This document shows, in pieces, positions 46,240-56,912 of a stretch of 64,000 nt of DNA. Each line of letters starts with the position of its first letter. The first letter of the stretch is position 1. The notes under the pieces are model-generated. The model was given only the letters and a program-made list of their open reading frames with translations, did no database searches and was not told the origin of the DNA. Made by a program: the position numbers and the translations under genes. The stretch comes from Imbricaverruca yamaguchii (lineage: Eukaryota > Arthropoda > Thecostraca > Neoverrucidae), in assembly GCA_034440575.1 (NCBI GenBank), contig JAOTOL010001453.1, forward strand, positions 751,001 to 815,000. Reading direction: 5' to 3'.

Positions 46240-46440
46240 TATTAGGCGACCGAGGCCTCGTCCCGCCGACCGGGGCCCCGGCCAGCCGACCGAGGCCTTG
46301 TCCCGCCGACCGAGGCCTTGTCCCACCGACCGAGGCCCCATCCCGCCGACCGAGGCCCCGTCCCGCCGACCGGGGCCTCGTCCCGCCGACCGTTTCCTCG
46401 TCGCGCGCGCCGATGCCTCGTCCCACCGACCGAGGCTATG
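46240..46440. repeat. 20-bp GC-rich minisatellite
   Basis: About nine units of the form gaccgaggccttgtcccgcc, with cggggcc and cccatc variants. It continues into diverged copies at 46385-46435. Confidence 0.92.
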
Positions 46441-48087
46441 CGGCTCTCCTGGCCGCATAGCGTGTTCGCCGTTCACCGGAACGGCTACCATCCTGCAGGT
46501 TTCAGTGAATCTCGGTCTCCTGATTAATTATATCATATGAGGTAGCGTGATGTATTTGATAGCTACGGAATTAGCGGTGTGATTATTGATTGCGGCCCAA
46601 TTGGGAAGGTGCTGAATGCCGGAAAATTAATGAATTATGAGTGGTGGTAGTTGGGTAAAAAGTTTGAACATTTTGATCTAGATGAAGTATTAGCGCTTGG
46701 ATTAACGCTCCTGTATGGTTAGTGACAAATGCAACGTTGTGATGAAATTTTGTGAAAACTGTTCTTTCTAGTCCATATTACACTATGTCACCGGCTTTGT
46801 AATGCATGGATGTGATGAATGGATCAGTCAGGGCCATCCAATCTCCCTTGTCCCTGTATGCATTACAAGGCTGTTAAAATTATATCTCCATAAGTCAGAA
46901 TAAGATGACGTTTGAACACAGCATGTGATTCTCAACGTCATAGGTTAGGTCAGCTGAAGAAATCGATTGATGCTTGAAAAGCATACATTTTATCAATAAT
47001 AAATTATTTCATCTATTTTCAAGAATCAATAGATGCTGGAAAAGCATCTATTTCAGCCCATGAAGTGCGCACGACGCAATGATTTTCAATCATCAAATGT
47101 TCATGTGGCCCAATTGAGGTCAGTGCGGAGTGACCTCGCCGAGTAAAGCAGCGCACAGCCAGGAATAGCACAGCGCCGTGCGACATCACGACGGTGACGG
47201 CCGCAACTGCACCGCACCAACGCACAGCACATAACTTAATTACAACTAACTGATTAGCGCCATCTGCTTTGTTGCAGGAGGTCCAATTATTGCCGCTGGC
47301 ATTGTGAGCACGTTGGACGTAGCTGTGTCGCCATGATTGGCATTAATGGAAGCAGTAGGAGGCTTGTGATGCTCCTGAACGGTGGCTGCAAAGGTGCCAT
47401 TTCCTGCAGTAAGCTAATCTTGTGATTAGTTTATTCAGTGATAAGTGCCCTCATTGCTTACGGGAGAAAACCCAAAACAATTCCATCTCAAACACATGAG
47501 CATATAGATGGCATGAGTCGTATTTAAGGGTACACAATCCTTGTTCTGTGAAGTCTTACGAGATCCATGGCAAGTGATTGGTTTATCATTCGTGGGACAT
47601 AATTTCACGACAGATAAACTCACAAAACTCAGGAAAATTATGTATCCCGCAATGCTTCTACCCACTAGCGCGTATTGGAGCGCAATGTGCGTCCCAATAC
47701 GCGCTCGATACTATATACTTAGATGAAAATAATTGGATAACAGTCTAGGGACAAAGCGGAGGCTCACTGAAACCTTGTTTGCAATCATAACATAATAATA
47801 GAGGTGCAAATGAAGAAGAATTGTTTGTAAACAGTGACCGGTGAGTCTTAATTAAGTCAGCAAAAAACTGCGGTGTTTTGCTTCCGTTGTGCTATATGGT
47901 AAAAGTAGGAAAATCGATTATTAATTCACGAGTCACATGCCGAGATTATGGCACCACAAGGGGTTGATAAAACATCAACTGTGACCTAACCCTAAGATAT
48001 GGGGCAAATGTAGGGCGGTGTTTTCACCGTAACACACCACGTGTCAATTCGCAGACAGGTTGACATGGAGCGCCAATCATGAAACTT
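46441..48087. other. unassigned stretch with a 67-bp imperfect duplication
   Basis: No gene recognised. Around 46960-47060, gatgcttgaaaagcatacat and gatgctggaaaagcatctat recur about 65 bp apart in similar contexts. Confidence 0.4.
47667..47705. other. 12-bp perfect hairpin
   Basis: agcgcgtattgg (47667-47678) pairs with ccaatacgcgct (47694-47705) across a 15-base loop. The loop itself contains a smaller gcgcaatgtgcg inverted repeat. It lies in otherwise AT-rich DNA with no element ends visible. Confidence 0.7.
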
Positions 48088-48152
48088 CCGTGATAAGATT
48101 TTCTCATTCCGTGATAAGATTTTCTCCTTCCGTGATAAGATTTTCTCCTTTT
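48088..48152. repeat. three tandem 21-bp units
   Basis: Three near-identical copies of ttccgtgataagattttctc plus a or c. Confidence 0.93.
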
Positions 48153-48815
48153 TGCTCACGAAATTGGGGTACATCACCACTGATTCACTAATTTTGAGTA
48201 GAATGCTGGGATATATAACTACCGATGCCCATACGTTTCATCTTCAGCCATAAAGCGCGCTTTCGCCGAAATCTTTGCATTCTTTGATATTATTGTATAT
48301 GTCAACAGCGTTTCGCACCAGAGCAGTCTCAAATGCCACCCATGTTGGTCCAATATGACAAATGCCACCCATAGGTTTTCATGCCACCAACAAAGGTTTT
48401 CCACCTTTGTTGACAAATCCCCCAGATCTATCAGCTAACCACCCAGCCAACCTCGAGAGCACAGAGACCCACATGCGCCGGGAGAACATGTCCGACCTAG
48501 CTCCAGTGATTCCCAACGAAATAGCCGCCACCGCCGTACTGAAGTCGGCGCCACCACAGCCACCACTACGATATTTAGAATGCCAACGACCGGGCGGCCG
48601 AATTCTTGGGCCTCGTCATGGCCGCAATTCCAGCAGTATTGAGTTTTCAGCGCTGAGCCATGACATCCTGAAACAAGTAATCCGGGGACAGGACAGCATA
48701 AGATAGCACTCGGCTGATGAGCTGGGTCGGCGGCGGCGGCTGTGGCGGGGCGTCGGCTGGCGGGTAGGTCCGGCTCATCTGTCGCCGACAGCGGCCGCCC
48801 GTGTCGCCTCGAACT
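48153..48815. other. unassigned stretch
   Basis: Contains a local duplication (aatgccacccat-ggtt and aatgccacccataggttttc near 48331-48380) and a short CGG-rich patch at 48728-48745. A 114-codon plus frame at 48362-48706 has no known domain. Confidence 0.4.
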
Positions 48816-50420
48816 GACACACCGCCACCTCAGCCTGGCACACTGTCACCTCAATCTGACACGCTGTCACCTCAAACTGACACACTGCCACCTCTGCCTG
48901 TCTCACTGCCACCACAGCCTGACACACTGCCACCTCAGCCTATCTCACTGCCACCACAGCCTGACACACTGCCACCTCAGCCTGTCTCACTGCCACCACA
49001 GCCTGACACACTGTCACCTCAGCCTGACACGCTGTCACCTCAGATAGACACACTGTCACCTCAGCCGGACACACTGTCACCTCAGTCTAACACACTGTCA
49101 CCTCAAACTAACACATTATCACCTCAGTCTGACACACTGCCACCACAGCCTGACACACTGCCACCTCAGCCTGACACGCTGTTACCTCAGCCTGACACGC
49201 TATCACCTCAAACTGACACACTGTTACCTCAACCTGACACGCTGTCACCTCAGATAGACACGCTGTCACCTCAGCCTGACACACTGTTACCTCAGCCTGA
49301 CACACTGTCACCTCAGCCTGATACACTGTCACCTCAAACTGACACACTGTCACCTCAGCCTGGCACACTGTCACCTCAAACTGACACACTATCACCTCAA
49401 ACTGGCACACTGTCACCTCAACCTGACACGCTGTCACCTCAAACTGACACACTGCCACCTCAGCCTGACACGCTGTCACCTCAGCCTGACACAGTGCCAC
49501 CACAGCTTGACACACTGTCACCTCAAACTGACACGCTGCCACCTCAGCCTGACACGCTGTCACCTCAGATAGACACACTGTCACCTCAGCCTGACACAGT
49601 GCCACCACAGCTTGACACACTGTCACCTCAAACTGACACGCTGCCACCTCAGCCTGACACACTGTCACCTCAGCCTGACACACTGCCACATCAGCCTGAT
49701 ACACTGTCACCTCAAACTGACACACTGTCACCTCAGCCTGGCACACTGTCACCTCAGCCTGACACGCTACCACCTCAAACTGACACACTGTTACCTCAAC
49801 CTGACACGCTGTCACCTCAGATAGACACGCTGTCACCTCAGCCTGACACACTGTCACCTCAAACTGACATACTGTCACATAAACCTAACACACTGCCACC
49901 TTAAGCTTTTACACTGTCACCTCAGGCTTTTACACTGTCACCTCAAGCTTACACACTGTCACCTCGGCCAGACACAGCGTCACCTCAGCCAGACACACTG
50001 TCACCTCGGTCTGCCACACTATCACCTTAAACTGATACACTATCACCCCAAACTGATACACTATCACCTCAAACTTACATACTGTCACGCCGAACTGACA
50101 CTGTCACCTCAACTGACATGCTGTCACCTAGTCCGGACACACTAAACTGACACACTGTCACCTCAAACTGACACTGTCACCTCATCCGGACACACTAAAC
50201 TGACACACTGTCACCTCAAACTGACACTGTCACTTCAAACTGACACTGTCACTTAGGCCAGACGCAGTGTCAGGCCAGACTCTGCCTGACACACTGTCAC
50301 CTCCGTCAGCCACATTATCACCTCAGTCAGAGCCACTGTAACCTCAGCCAGACATTTCGTCGTCCCAGACTGACACAGCGTCACCACAGTCTGACATGTC
50401 GTAAAGTCAGCCTTCCACAA
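48816..50420. repeat. 21-bp VNTR, more than 50 copies
   Basis: Regular from 48816 to about 49900 with the unit ctgacacactgtcacctcag plus c; common variants are cacgctg, ccaccacag and caaactga. From 49900 to 50420 it decays, with units of 17-26 bp. Higher-order structure is visible: blocks around 49480-49560 and 49590-49680 are nearly identical. Because 21 is divisible by 3 and no stop is present, a 367-codon plus frame (PQPDTLS heptads, GTG start) and a 256-codon minus frame (EVTVCQA heptads) stay open together, as expected for a repeat. A mucin-like protein cannot be formally excluded but has no signal peptide or ATG. Confidence 0.95.
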
Positions 50421-50424
50421 TCAC

Positions 50425-50620
50425 CTGCTACAGTGTCACTGTATCTGCTGTCGTCACTGTATCTGCTACAGTGTCACTGCATCTGCTGTTGTCACTGTAC
50501 CTGCTACAGTGTCACTGTATCTGCTATTGCCACTGCACCTGCCATAGTGTCACTGTACCTGCTACAGCGTCACTGTACTTGCTGCAGTGTCACTGTAGCA
50601 GCCCGTAGCACGTGCTATTT
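50425..50620. repeat. about 20-bp tandem repeat
   Basis: Roughly nine units of tgtcactgtatctgctacag and variants (tacctgc, tgttgtc). This differs from the neighbouring 21-bp array but shares its gtcactgt core, so it may be derived from it. Confidence 0.85.
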
Positions 50621-50669
50621 CAGCTTGCTGCAATAGTACCTCAGCGTACCTTAGTGTCGGCGCGGTCTG

Positions 50670-50782
50670 TTGCGTGGTGTGACAGACCGCGTCACAACAG
50701 TTGTGACGCGTCGTGTCACGTCGTGACAGTTGTGACGCGGCGGGTCAAGTCGTGACAGTTGTGACGCAGCGGGTCACGGGGT
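50670..50782. repeat. GC-rich tandem repeat of about 33 bp
   Basis: Three to four copies of gtcgtgacagttgtgacgcg followed by gcgggtca. The first copy is imperfect (gcgtcacaacagttgtgacg, itself an inverted repeat). Confidence 0.85.
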
Positions 50783-51076
50783 AGTGCAGCCGCCCACAGT
50801 CGGGGATCTGAGTAGAACGAAGCGAGGCCGGGGTAGGCCGGCGATGAGGCCGTGTGGGCCACCGCTCATCTGTATGTTGTGGGGCGCGGTGGGCCGCACC
50901 TGCCTGGCCGGGGACCGGGGCCGCTCTGTCGGCGCTGGCACGGTCGTGCTGCTGGTGGTGGCAACAGCCGCCGCGGGGCGGCTCACTAAGCTGGCGGGCG
51001 TGGCGACGTGATGGCAGTTATTGTGCAGAGCTGCGAATTGTGGCCACGCTGAACTGTCACTCACCGAGCGGGAACT
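50783..51076. other. GC-rich unassigned spacer
   Basis: GC- and CpG-rich, with short frames on both strands and no domain recognised. Confidence 0.4.
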
Positions 51077-51640
51077 AAATTGAACTGGGCTGGGCTGGCT
51101 GGTCCGCACTGGGCTGGGCTGGGCTGGGCTGGGCTGGGCCGGGCTGGGTTGTGCTGTGCTGGGCCGGGCTGGGCTGGACCGGACTGGGCTGGGCTAGGCT
51201 GGGCTGGGCTTAGCTGGGCCGGACTGGGTTGGGCTGTGCTGGGCCTGACTGTGCTGGACCGGACTGGGCTGGGCTAGGCTGGGCTGGGCTGGGCTGGGCC
51301 TGACTGAGTTGTGCTGTGCTGGGCCGGACTGAGCTGGACCGGACTGGGCTGGGCTGGGCTAGGCTGGGCCAGGTTTGGTTTGGTTGGGGTGGGCTGGGCT
51401 GGGCCGAACTTGGCTGGGTTGGGCTGGGCTGGACTTGGCTTAGGCTAGACTTGGCTGGCGTGGACTGGGCTGGGCCAGACTGGATTGGAGTGTTGCTCAC
51501 TGGGCGGCTGGGCGACCAGCCCAGACTGTCTCTTGCATGGCTCGAACTTAAACGGACTGGGCTGAGCTTGGCTGGAATGGATTGAAATGGGCTGGAAGTG
51601 AACTTAAATGGACTGGTCTGAACTGGACTGTTCCTCGCCG
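51077..51640. repeat. (GGGCT)n-like pentanucleotide array
   Basis: A long degenerate run of gggct/ggact/ggcct with regular tgggctgggctgggc stretches. Larger blocks such as ggaccggactgggctgggct recur about 80-90 bp apart (51176, 51256, 51336). Trp/Gly/Ala/Leu peptides read from it are artefacts. Confidence 0.93.
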
Positions 51641-52435
51641 GGCGTGGACTACTGGCAGATGATGGGCTCATTCAGAGAACATCTAACACTGAAACGCCGG
51701 CGCCGAAACATAAAAGGCTGGATGAAGTTAAAGTTGCGGAAGGAGATGGATCATGACCAGCCCACAAGGCAGTCATGGAAAGAAATCACGTACGTGGCAG
51801 AATTTTGGCCACGTCTGTCACAGCAGCGAAACACTGTTATCAAGGTGACGCAGTGAAAAGGACGGGAGGTGTCAAGGGCACAGTGTGATTCAATCAACAC
51901 TTCTTCAATGTCAACATGGAGGAAATACGCATGTTCTGCTGCCAGGAAGAGGAGAGTCATCTGATCCATCCATCCTCATTCTACTTCGTTGGTACGCAAT
52001 TATTCAGCATTGATAAATGCCGTCTAACGTCGTGACGTGTAGGTCCATCCGGTGATGTTGCACGCCGAAAAAGATGCCTTCTTTCACCCAACTTGCTAAT
52101 GAAATCCATACCGCTGCGCGACTATGGATTAGCCGTAATTCCCATGATGACCCATTAACATATTCCATGTAAACCGTAGCAGGGTTGAATTTCCATAAAG
52201 CTGTAGTTCGGTCGGAGCCTGTTCGATATCTGCGGTGATGGCTTATTCCACTTCCATTGTGTAGCGCGAGCAAGGACCGCATGAAGGCTACAAAGTTCGC
52301 TGTGCATCTGATCGACATGCTCCACTCAAGGGGAATTATGCGTCGCAATCCTGGATCCAAACTTCACTTGCAGAGGCGCGGCGCAGGTCAAGGGGTGGGC
52401 GGGGCCTGGTCTCCCACTAGGACAAAAATCACATT
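51641..52435. other. unassigned stretch
   Basis: No gene or element recognised. Confidence 0.4.
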
Positions 52436-52469
52436 AGACCCAGCTAGAAATTTGGGGATATTCATTACG

Positions 52470-52640
52470 CCCAACCGGAACTCAGCAGGAGTTCGACATT
52501 CATATTCAACGGAAATCGACAACCCCTTAGATCTCACCCAAAATCGGTGAGAAGTTAGTCCCAAGGTCTCTGACCCACCTTGCAAACGCATTTCACGCGC
52601 CATCGAATGGTTTGACCTCCAGAGATCAACATGGGTCGAC
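52470..52640. repeat. left member of a 4-kb-spaced inverted repeat
   Basis: cagcaggagttcgacattca (52485), followed by cccaaaatcggtgagaagtt, agtcccaaggtctctgac and catcgaatggtttgacctcc, matches the complement of 56545-56715 in the same order. The two could be the ends of one large element holding the nested LINE, the inverted-repeat element and the SINE, or two independent copies of a smaller repeat. Confidence 0.75.
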
Positions 52641-52661
52641 CATCAAATTAACTTTTTGGAT

Positions 52662-52696
52662 TCGAATGCGTTCAAATCAAATTTGAACGCATTCGA
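52662..52696. other. 16-bp perfect hairpin with a 3-base loop
   Basis: tcgaatgcgttcaaat (52662-52677), loop caa, then atttgaacgcattcga (52681-52696). It lies just upstream of the recognisable start of the deleted LINE. Confidence 0.85.
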
Positions 52697-53900
52697 GACA
52701 ATTGTAACTTCTATGATGCTAAAGATATCAGTAATCAAGTTGAAATAGGTCCTGACATAGGAAGAAACATAAATATTCTCCATTTGAATGCAAGGTCCAT
52801 AGTAAATAAATTTGATGAGCTCAATATCTTCCTAAGCCAGCTGAATCACAAATGGAGCCTTATATGTATTTCGGAAACACGGCTATCAAAAGAAAATGAA
52901 CACAAATTTAGCTTAGATGACGAAGATTATGAACTATTCTGCAAAAGCAGAGAAAACAAAATTGGGGAGGGTCTGCAATTTATGCATTGAAATCACTAAA
53001 TGCGAAACAGAATCACTTTATCTATTTAATTTTGTTGCTGCTGAAGCTGAAGGTGTTTTTCTCCAAATAGAATTGAGTAAACAAAGTATTTCGATATGCC
53101 AGATCTATCGCGCACCTGGTCATAATGCACAATTTTTGTCGGAATTTGAAGTGCCCTACAACAATAAACAAACTGAACATGCCTACGTACAACATTGGAG
53201 ATCTAAACACTGACCTTTTTTTCAATTCCAAACAACCACTTTGGTGACTCATTTTTCATGTCTATATCCTCTCATGATTTTCTTCCCCTAATATCAAAGG
53301 CTACTCGTGTATATGATACATCATGCACACTAATTGACAATATTTCTGTAATGATGTGTCGCAACATAGGAATGATATCAAAAATTAAATATCTCCTAGG
53401 GAAAAATCACCTCCTAAAATTGTATAATCCATTAATTCTTCCATATATAAAATATTGTTGTTTTCATTGGGGTGCAAAATATGATAATCAGACACACAAA
53501 TTATTGCTACTTCAGAAAAGAATGATGCGTATTATTGAGGGTGTATCCCCCCCCCCCCCAGAGTGCAAACCCTATCTTTAAGAAATACAAAATTTTAAAG
53601 GTCCAAGATCTAGCAAAACTTCAAATGATGCTCATTATGCAAAAATTCATTCATCATCAGCTACTTCATTCCATCAGACCCATTTTCACAGAGTTGTTTG
53701 ACTCTCCATATTCAACAAGATTACAAAACCACTTCCAGCATAGGTATTCAAACACAAATTATCGTCTCTTCACCATCGAATGTTTTGGACCCAATCTTTG
53801 GAACTCCATCATAGCAAAGCATTTTCTGCATTCAGAGATACCAAATTCTAAGATTGTTCCAAAAAATCACATTAAGACATACTTCTTGAGCAGATATTAA
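52697..53900 (+). pseudogene. internally deleted LINE: endonuclease joined to reverse-transcriptase tail
   Basis: The N-terminal part reads NINILHLNARSIVNKFDELNIFL...LICISETRLS (about 52767-52900), the start of an apurinic-type endonuclease. At about 52970 one base is missing and GGGSAIYALKS is read in the next frame. EGVFLQIELSKQSISICQIYRAPG (about 53050-53120) contains the conserved YR box, GDLNTDL follows (about 53200), and CTLIDNIS (about 53326-53349) marks the endonuclease end. Immediately after it, in frame, comes MISKIKYLLGKNHLLKLYNPLILPYIKYC, which belongs to the region after the catalytic core. FKKYKILKVQDLAKLQ and FGPNLWNSI at the C-terminus complete the tail. The whole fingers and palm of the reverse transcriptase, including FADD, are absent, so the copy can move only with help. 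The sequence differs from the CR1-like copies; lineage (CR1/jockey group) is uncertain. Confidence 0.78.
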
Positions 53901-53959
53901 AATACTTAGCAGCTAATTGTTGCTGGTGTGCATGTTTGTACAGGGATACTGGCATGTGA

Positions 53960-53965
<6 letters not shown>

Positions 53966-54029
<64 letters not shown>

Positions 54030-54089
54030 GGGTGATGTCATGTGATTATGTGTATGTGTGTATGTGTATATGTGTGTGTGTGTGTGTTT
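53966..54089. repeat. (TG)n microsatellite
   Basis: A pure run to 54026 (about 61 bp), then interrupted tgtatgtgtg repeats to 54089. It follows the LINE coding end by about 65 bp. Confidence 0.96.
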
Positions 54090-54132
54090 GCACTTAACCA
54101 TATATAAAGTTGAAAACACCAAACCACTGGTT

Positions 54133-54198
54133 CCTCCCACATTCCACCCAGCAACAAGCCCATGCTTAGCTGGGTGGAGTTGTGGGAGGAGCCAAAGT
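54133..54198. other. hairpin in the putative LINE 3' region
   Basis: ctcccacattccacccagc is followed, after caacaagcccatgctta, by gctgggtggagttgtgggag. This is a near-perfect stem of 19-20 bp. Stable 3' hairpins are known to matter for template recognition by some LINE reverse transcriptases; that role here is inference. Confidence 0.7.
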
Positions 54199-54560
54199 TA
54201 AAAAAAAACAAAAAACAAATCAGGAGTGCTCACCACCATCCGGCCACAAACCAGCTGCTAACATTATAGTTTAGACTCTAATTTCTTGTTGGGATGGATC
54301 CAGGGTCAGTCATATGCCTCCTTTGGATATGACTACTAACAGCATTATTTATGATTAGTCTTACTGCTCTAATACCCGATGCTTTGTATGCTTATTTATT
54401 TGTTTTCCATCTCTTAGCTGGGAGTGCCGCGACTTTACTGTTTATTTTATGGTGTCAACGTAAGGTGCTTGCAGTCTTTGGGTAAGAGGAGGGGGCGCTC
54501 CTGGTCACCTGAACTTGGGTGGCGGACATTAAAAAAAGAAAGAAAATTAAGCCGCTGATT
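54199..54560 (+). mobile_element. putative 3' UTR of the deleted LINE
   Basis: Non-coding, ending in ggcggacattaaaaaaagaa and aagaaaatt at about 54521-54549, an A-rich terminus of the kind expected at a LINE 3' end. Continuity with the coding remnant is likely but not proven. Confidence 0.4.
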
Positions 54561-54729
54561 CCGAACCTGTCCTCTCTTATCTCATATCGGAAACGGTTGA
54601 TTAGTTATGCTCACTTATGCAATTTCATTCCCAACAACATTGCTTCTCACATATTCCCATCCATTATTCACATTATCATTCCAGAAATGTGTATGTAATA
54701 CACACTGTTGTAGCGTTAATAACTTGAGC

Positions 54730-56044
54730 AGTTCAACTGTGTCATTGTAATCATTGACGTCCGATAAATTCCGGAGATATACCAAAATATGTTGCGATAA
54801 AATCAGCTTTGGATCCTATGGTTAAATTCCTATACGGTTTAGCATGGAACCATGCGGGACTGGAAATCGCGACCCTTCGATTTTTTTTTTAATCGCCACA
54901 AACGTATGTCATGCCAAAACACGTCGACAACTAACATCGTTTTCCGGGGCGTCGAAAGATGTGACTTCCAGAGATCAACGAGTTCCAGTCCGATATTCGA
55001 CTTTGACCTATATGTGAGGATGGATTATGCCACTGTCTTTAGTTGGCATGCTCAACTCGCAATGGAAGAAAGCAAATGAATAGCGCTTGAAATCTGAAGC
55101 GAAATTCAAACGGTCAAGGAGTCATGTGACCATGTCAGGGCAGAGGTCATGTCAGGTTAAGCCGTTCATGTGATGAAATGCGCATAAAAGACACATAGTT
55201 GGAACGCCAATAACGTTGACAGTCCGAAGATGGCAGTGGAATCATCGACGACCAAAAAAAATCGGAGGTTTATGAAAATATGTTCCGATGAAATCAGTTT
55301 TTGACCCAATGTTTAATTTCCTATAGGGTTTGTCATGGGGCCATCTGGGACTGGAAATCGCGACCCCTTTGATTTTTCTTAAAATAACCATAAACGAGTC
55401 AGTTGTCGACGTGTTCTGGCATTGCACACGTTTTTGGCGATGTTAAGAACAATTTAATGCGTCGCGATTACCATTACCGCAGTATCCCATGTTTAAGCCC
55501 TATTCGGTCAGAAAGTGATTTCATGGGAACATATTTTGATGTATATCCGGAAATAATCAGACGTCAATGATTCTAGTACCACTGTAGGACTGCCGACGTC
55601 ATTAGCGTTACAAATATGTGTCTTTTATGCACATTTCATCATGAGAACGGCTTGGTCTGACATGACCTCTGACCTGACACGGTCACATGGCTCCTTGACC
55701 GTTGAAATTTCGTTGCATATTTGAAGCATGATTTATTTGCTTTCTTCCATTACGACTTGAGCATGCCAACTAAAGACAGTGGCATGCTCCACCCTCACAT
55801 ATAGGTCAAAGTCGAATGTCGAACTAGAACTCGTTGACCTCTGGAGGTCACATCTTTCGATGCCCCGTGAAACGGCGTTAGTTGTCGACGTGTTTTGGCA
55901 TGACATACGTTTGTGGCAATTTTAAGACAAATCGAAGGGTCGCGATTTCTAGTCCCGCATGGTCCCAGGCTAAACCTTATAGGAAGTTAATCATTAGGTC
56001 CAAAACTGATTTTATCGGAACATATTTTGATACATCTCCGGAAT
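54730..56044. mobile_element. non-coding element with large inverted repeats
   Basis: The left arm at about 54735-55215 matches the complement of about 55600-56044 over some 450 bp. Shared blocks are actggaaatcgcgacccttc, gtcatgccaaaacacgtcga, tgtgacttccagagatcaac, gactttgacctatatgtga, ggcatgctcaa and gtcatgtgaccatgtcag. The centre (55225-55590) contains a third and a fourth partial copy in opposite orientations (ctgggactggaaatcgcgac; gtcgacgtgttctggcat). No frame over about 75 codons is present. It looks like a foldback-type or repeatedly duplicated MITE. The outer borders probably include the DNA on both sides of the SINE (to about 56330). Confidence 0.75.
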
Positions 56045-56057
56045 TAATCGGACGTCA
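56045..56057. repeat. left 13-bp target site duplication of the SINE
   Basis: taatcggacgtca, identical to 56250-56262. It lies at the A/T-rich tail end of the insertion. Confidence 0.88.
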
Positions 56058-56249
56058 TTTATTATTTGTTTGTTTGTTTATTGGTTGGTTCACGACACAC
56101 TTTATGCACATTCACGGCTAATGGCGCCGCCCACACTGTTTCGCCGGTGGGCCGCGGGATTGGGAAATGTCCTGAGTGGCGCTAGTGTCGAACCCGGGAC
56201 CTTTGGTACCCATAGCCCGACACCTTAACCACTCGGCCATCCCCGCCCC
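56058..56249 (-). mobile_element. tRNA-derived SINE, complete insertion
   Basis: On the minus strand the element begins ggggcggggatggccgagtgg. TGGCCGAGTGG is a good A box and GGTTCGACACT, about 36 bases later, a B box, the internal RNA polymerase III promoter of a tRNA-Ser/Leu-type head. The anticodon and T stems do not pair properly, so it is not a functional tRNA. A tRNA-unrelated body (cccaccggcgaaacagtgtg, ending tgtcgtgaaccaa) leads to a (CAAA)n-type tail, caataaacaaacaaacaaat. Perfect 13-bp duplications flank it. SINEs borrow a LINE reverse transcriptase. It interrupts the inverted-repeat element, which is therefore older. Confidence 0.87.
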
Positions 56250-56262
56250 TAATCGGACGTCA
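56250..56262. repeat. right 13-bp target site duplication of the SINE
   Basis: taatcggacgtca directly outside the SINE head. Confidence 0.88.
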
Positions 56263-56544
56263 ATGATTCTAATCCCACGGTTGGACTGCCCACGTAATTG
56301 GCGTTACAATTATGTGTATTTCATACACATTTCCAGAATGGGAATGTGGATAATGCATGGAAATGAGTGGGAAGAAATGCCGTTGAGAATATAATTACAT
56401 ATTAACTCATTAATCGTTAATATGTAACCGGGCATAACTCATTAACCGTTTGTGCTTTGAGATAACTGAGGACAGTCTCAGAATCAGCGTGTCATTGCGC
56501 ATCGAATGGCATAAATAACGTTAATATTCTTGCATTATTGGATG

Positions 56545-56715
56545 GTTAACCTGTGTTGACCTCCGAAGGTCAAACCACTCGATGCCCCTGAATTGAGTCT
56601 GCATGATGAGTCAGGGACCTTGGGACTAACTTCCCATCGATTTTGGGCAACATCGAAGGAGTCGTCGATTTCTGTTGAGTATGAATGTCGAACTCCTGCT
56701 AACTTTACGGACGTC
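56545..56715. repeat. right member of the 4-kb-spaced inverted repeat
   Basis: Complement of 52470-52640 in block order: ttgacctccgaaggtcaaac, ggaccttgggactaacttcc, cgatttctgttgagtatgaa and tgtcgaactcctgct. Confidence 0.75.
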
Positions 56716-56912
56716 AAACCGAAATATTTTGATGCGCTCGGCGCGCCGACAGCAGCCTCCTTGGATCGGACCACTGGTGAGACAATGCTGGCTGCGCTAC
56801 TACTCACATGCGTGGACCAGTTTTCCATAGTCAGCCTGGGACATAGCCGAAGTTATTTCCAAACCAATTCAGCTGATTTAGCTGTACCACCACAGCAATA
56901 ATTGCCTGCACC

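Noticed and set aside
48816..49900. CRISPR-like array of regularly spaced direct repeats
   Set aside because: Units are contiguous without unique spacers and the DNA is eukaryotic. The same applies to the other minisatellites.
48801..49904. 367-codon PQPDTLS heptad protein (mucin- or silk-like)
   Set aside because: It begins at GTG and not ATG, has no signal peptide, and the opposite strand is open as well over the same 21-bp repeat.
56170..56249. Functional tRNA-Ser or tRNA-Leu gene on the minus strand
   Set aside because: A and B boxes are good, but the anticodon and T stems do not pair, a non-tRNA body and A-rich tail follow, and 13-bp target duplications flank the unit, so it is a SINE.
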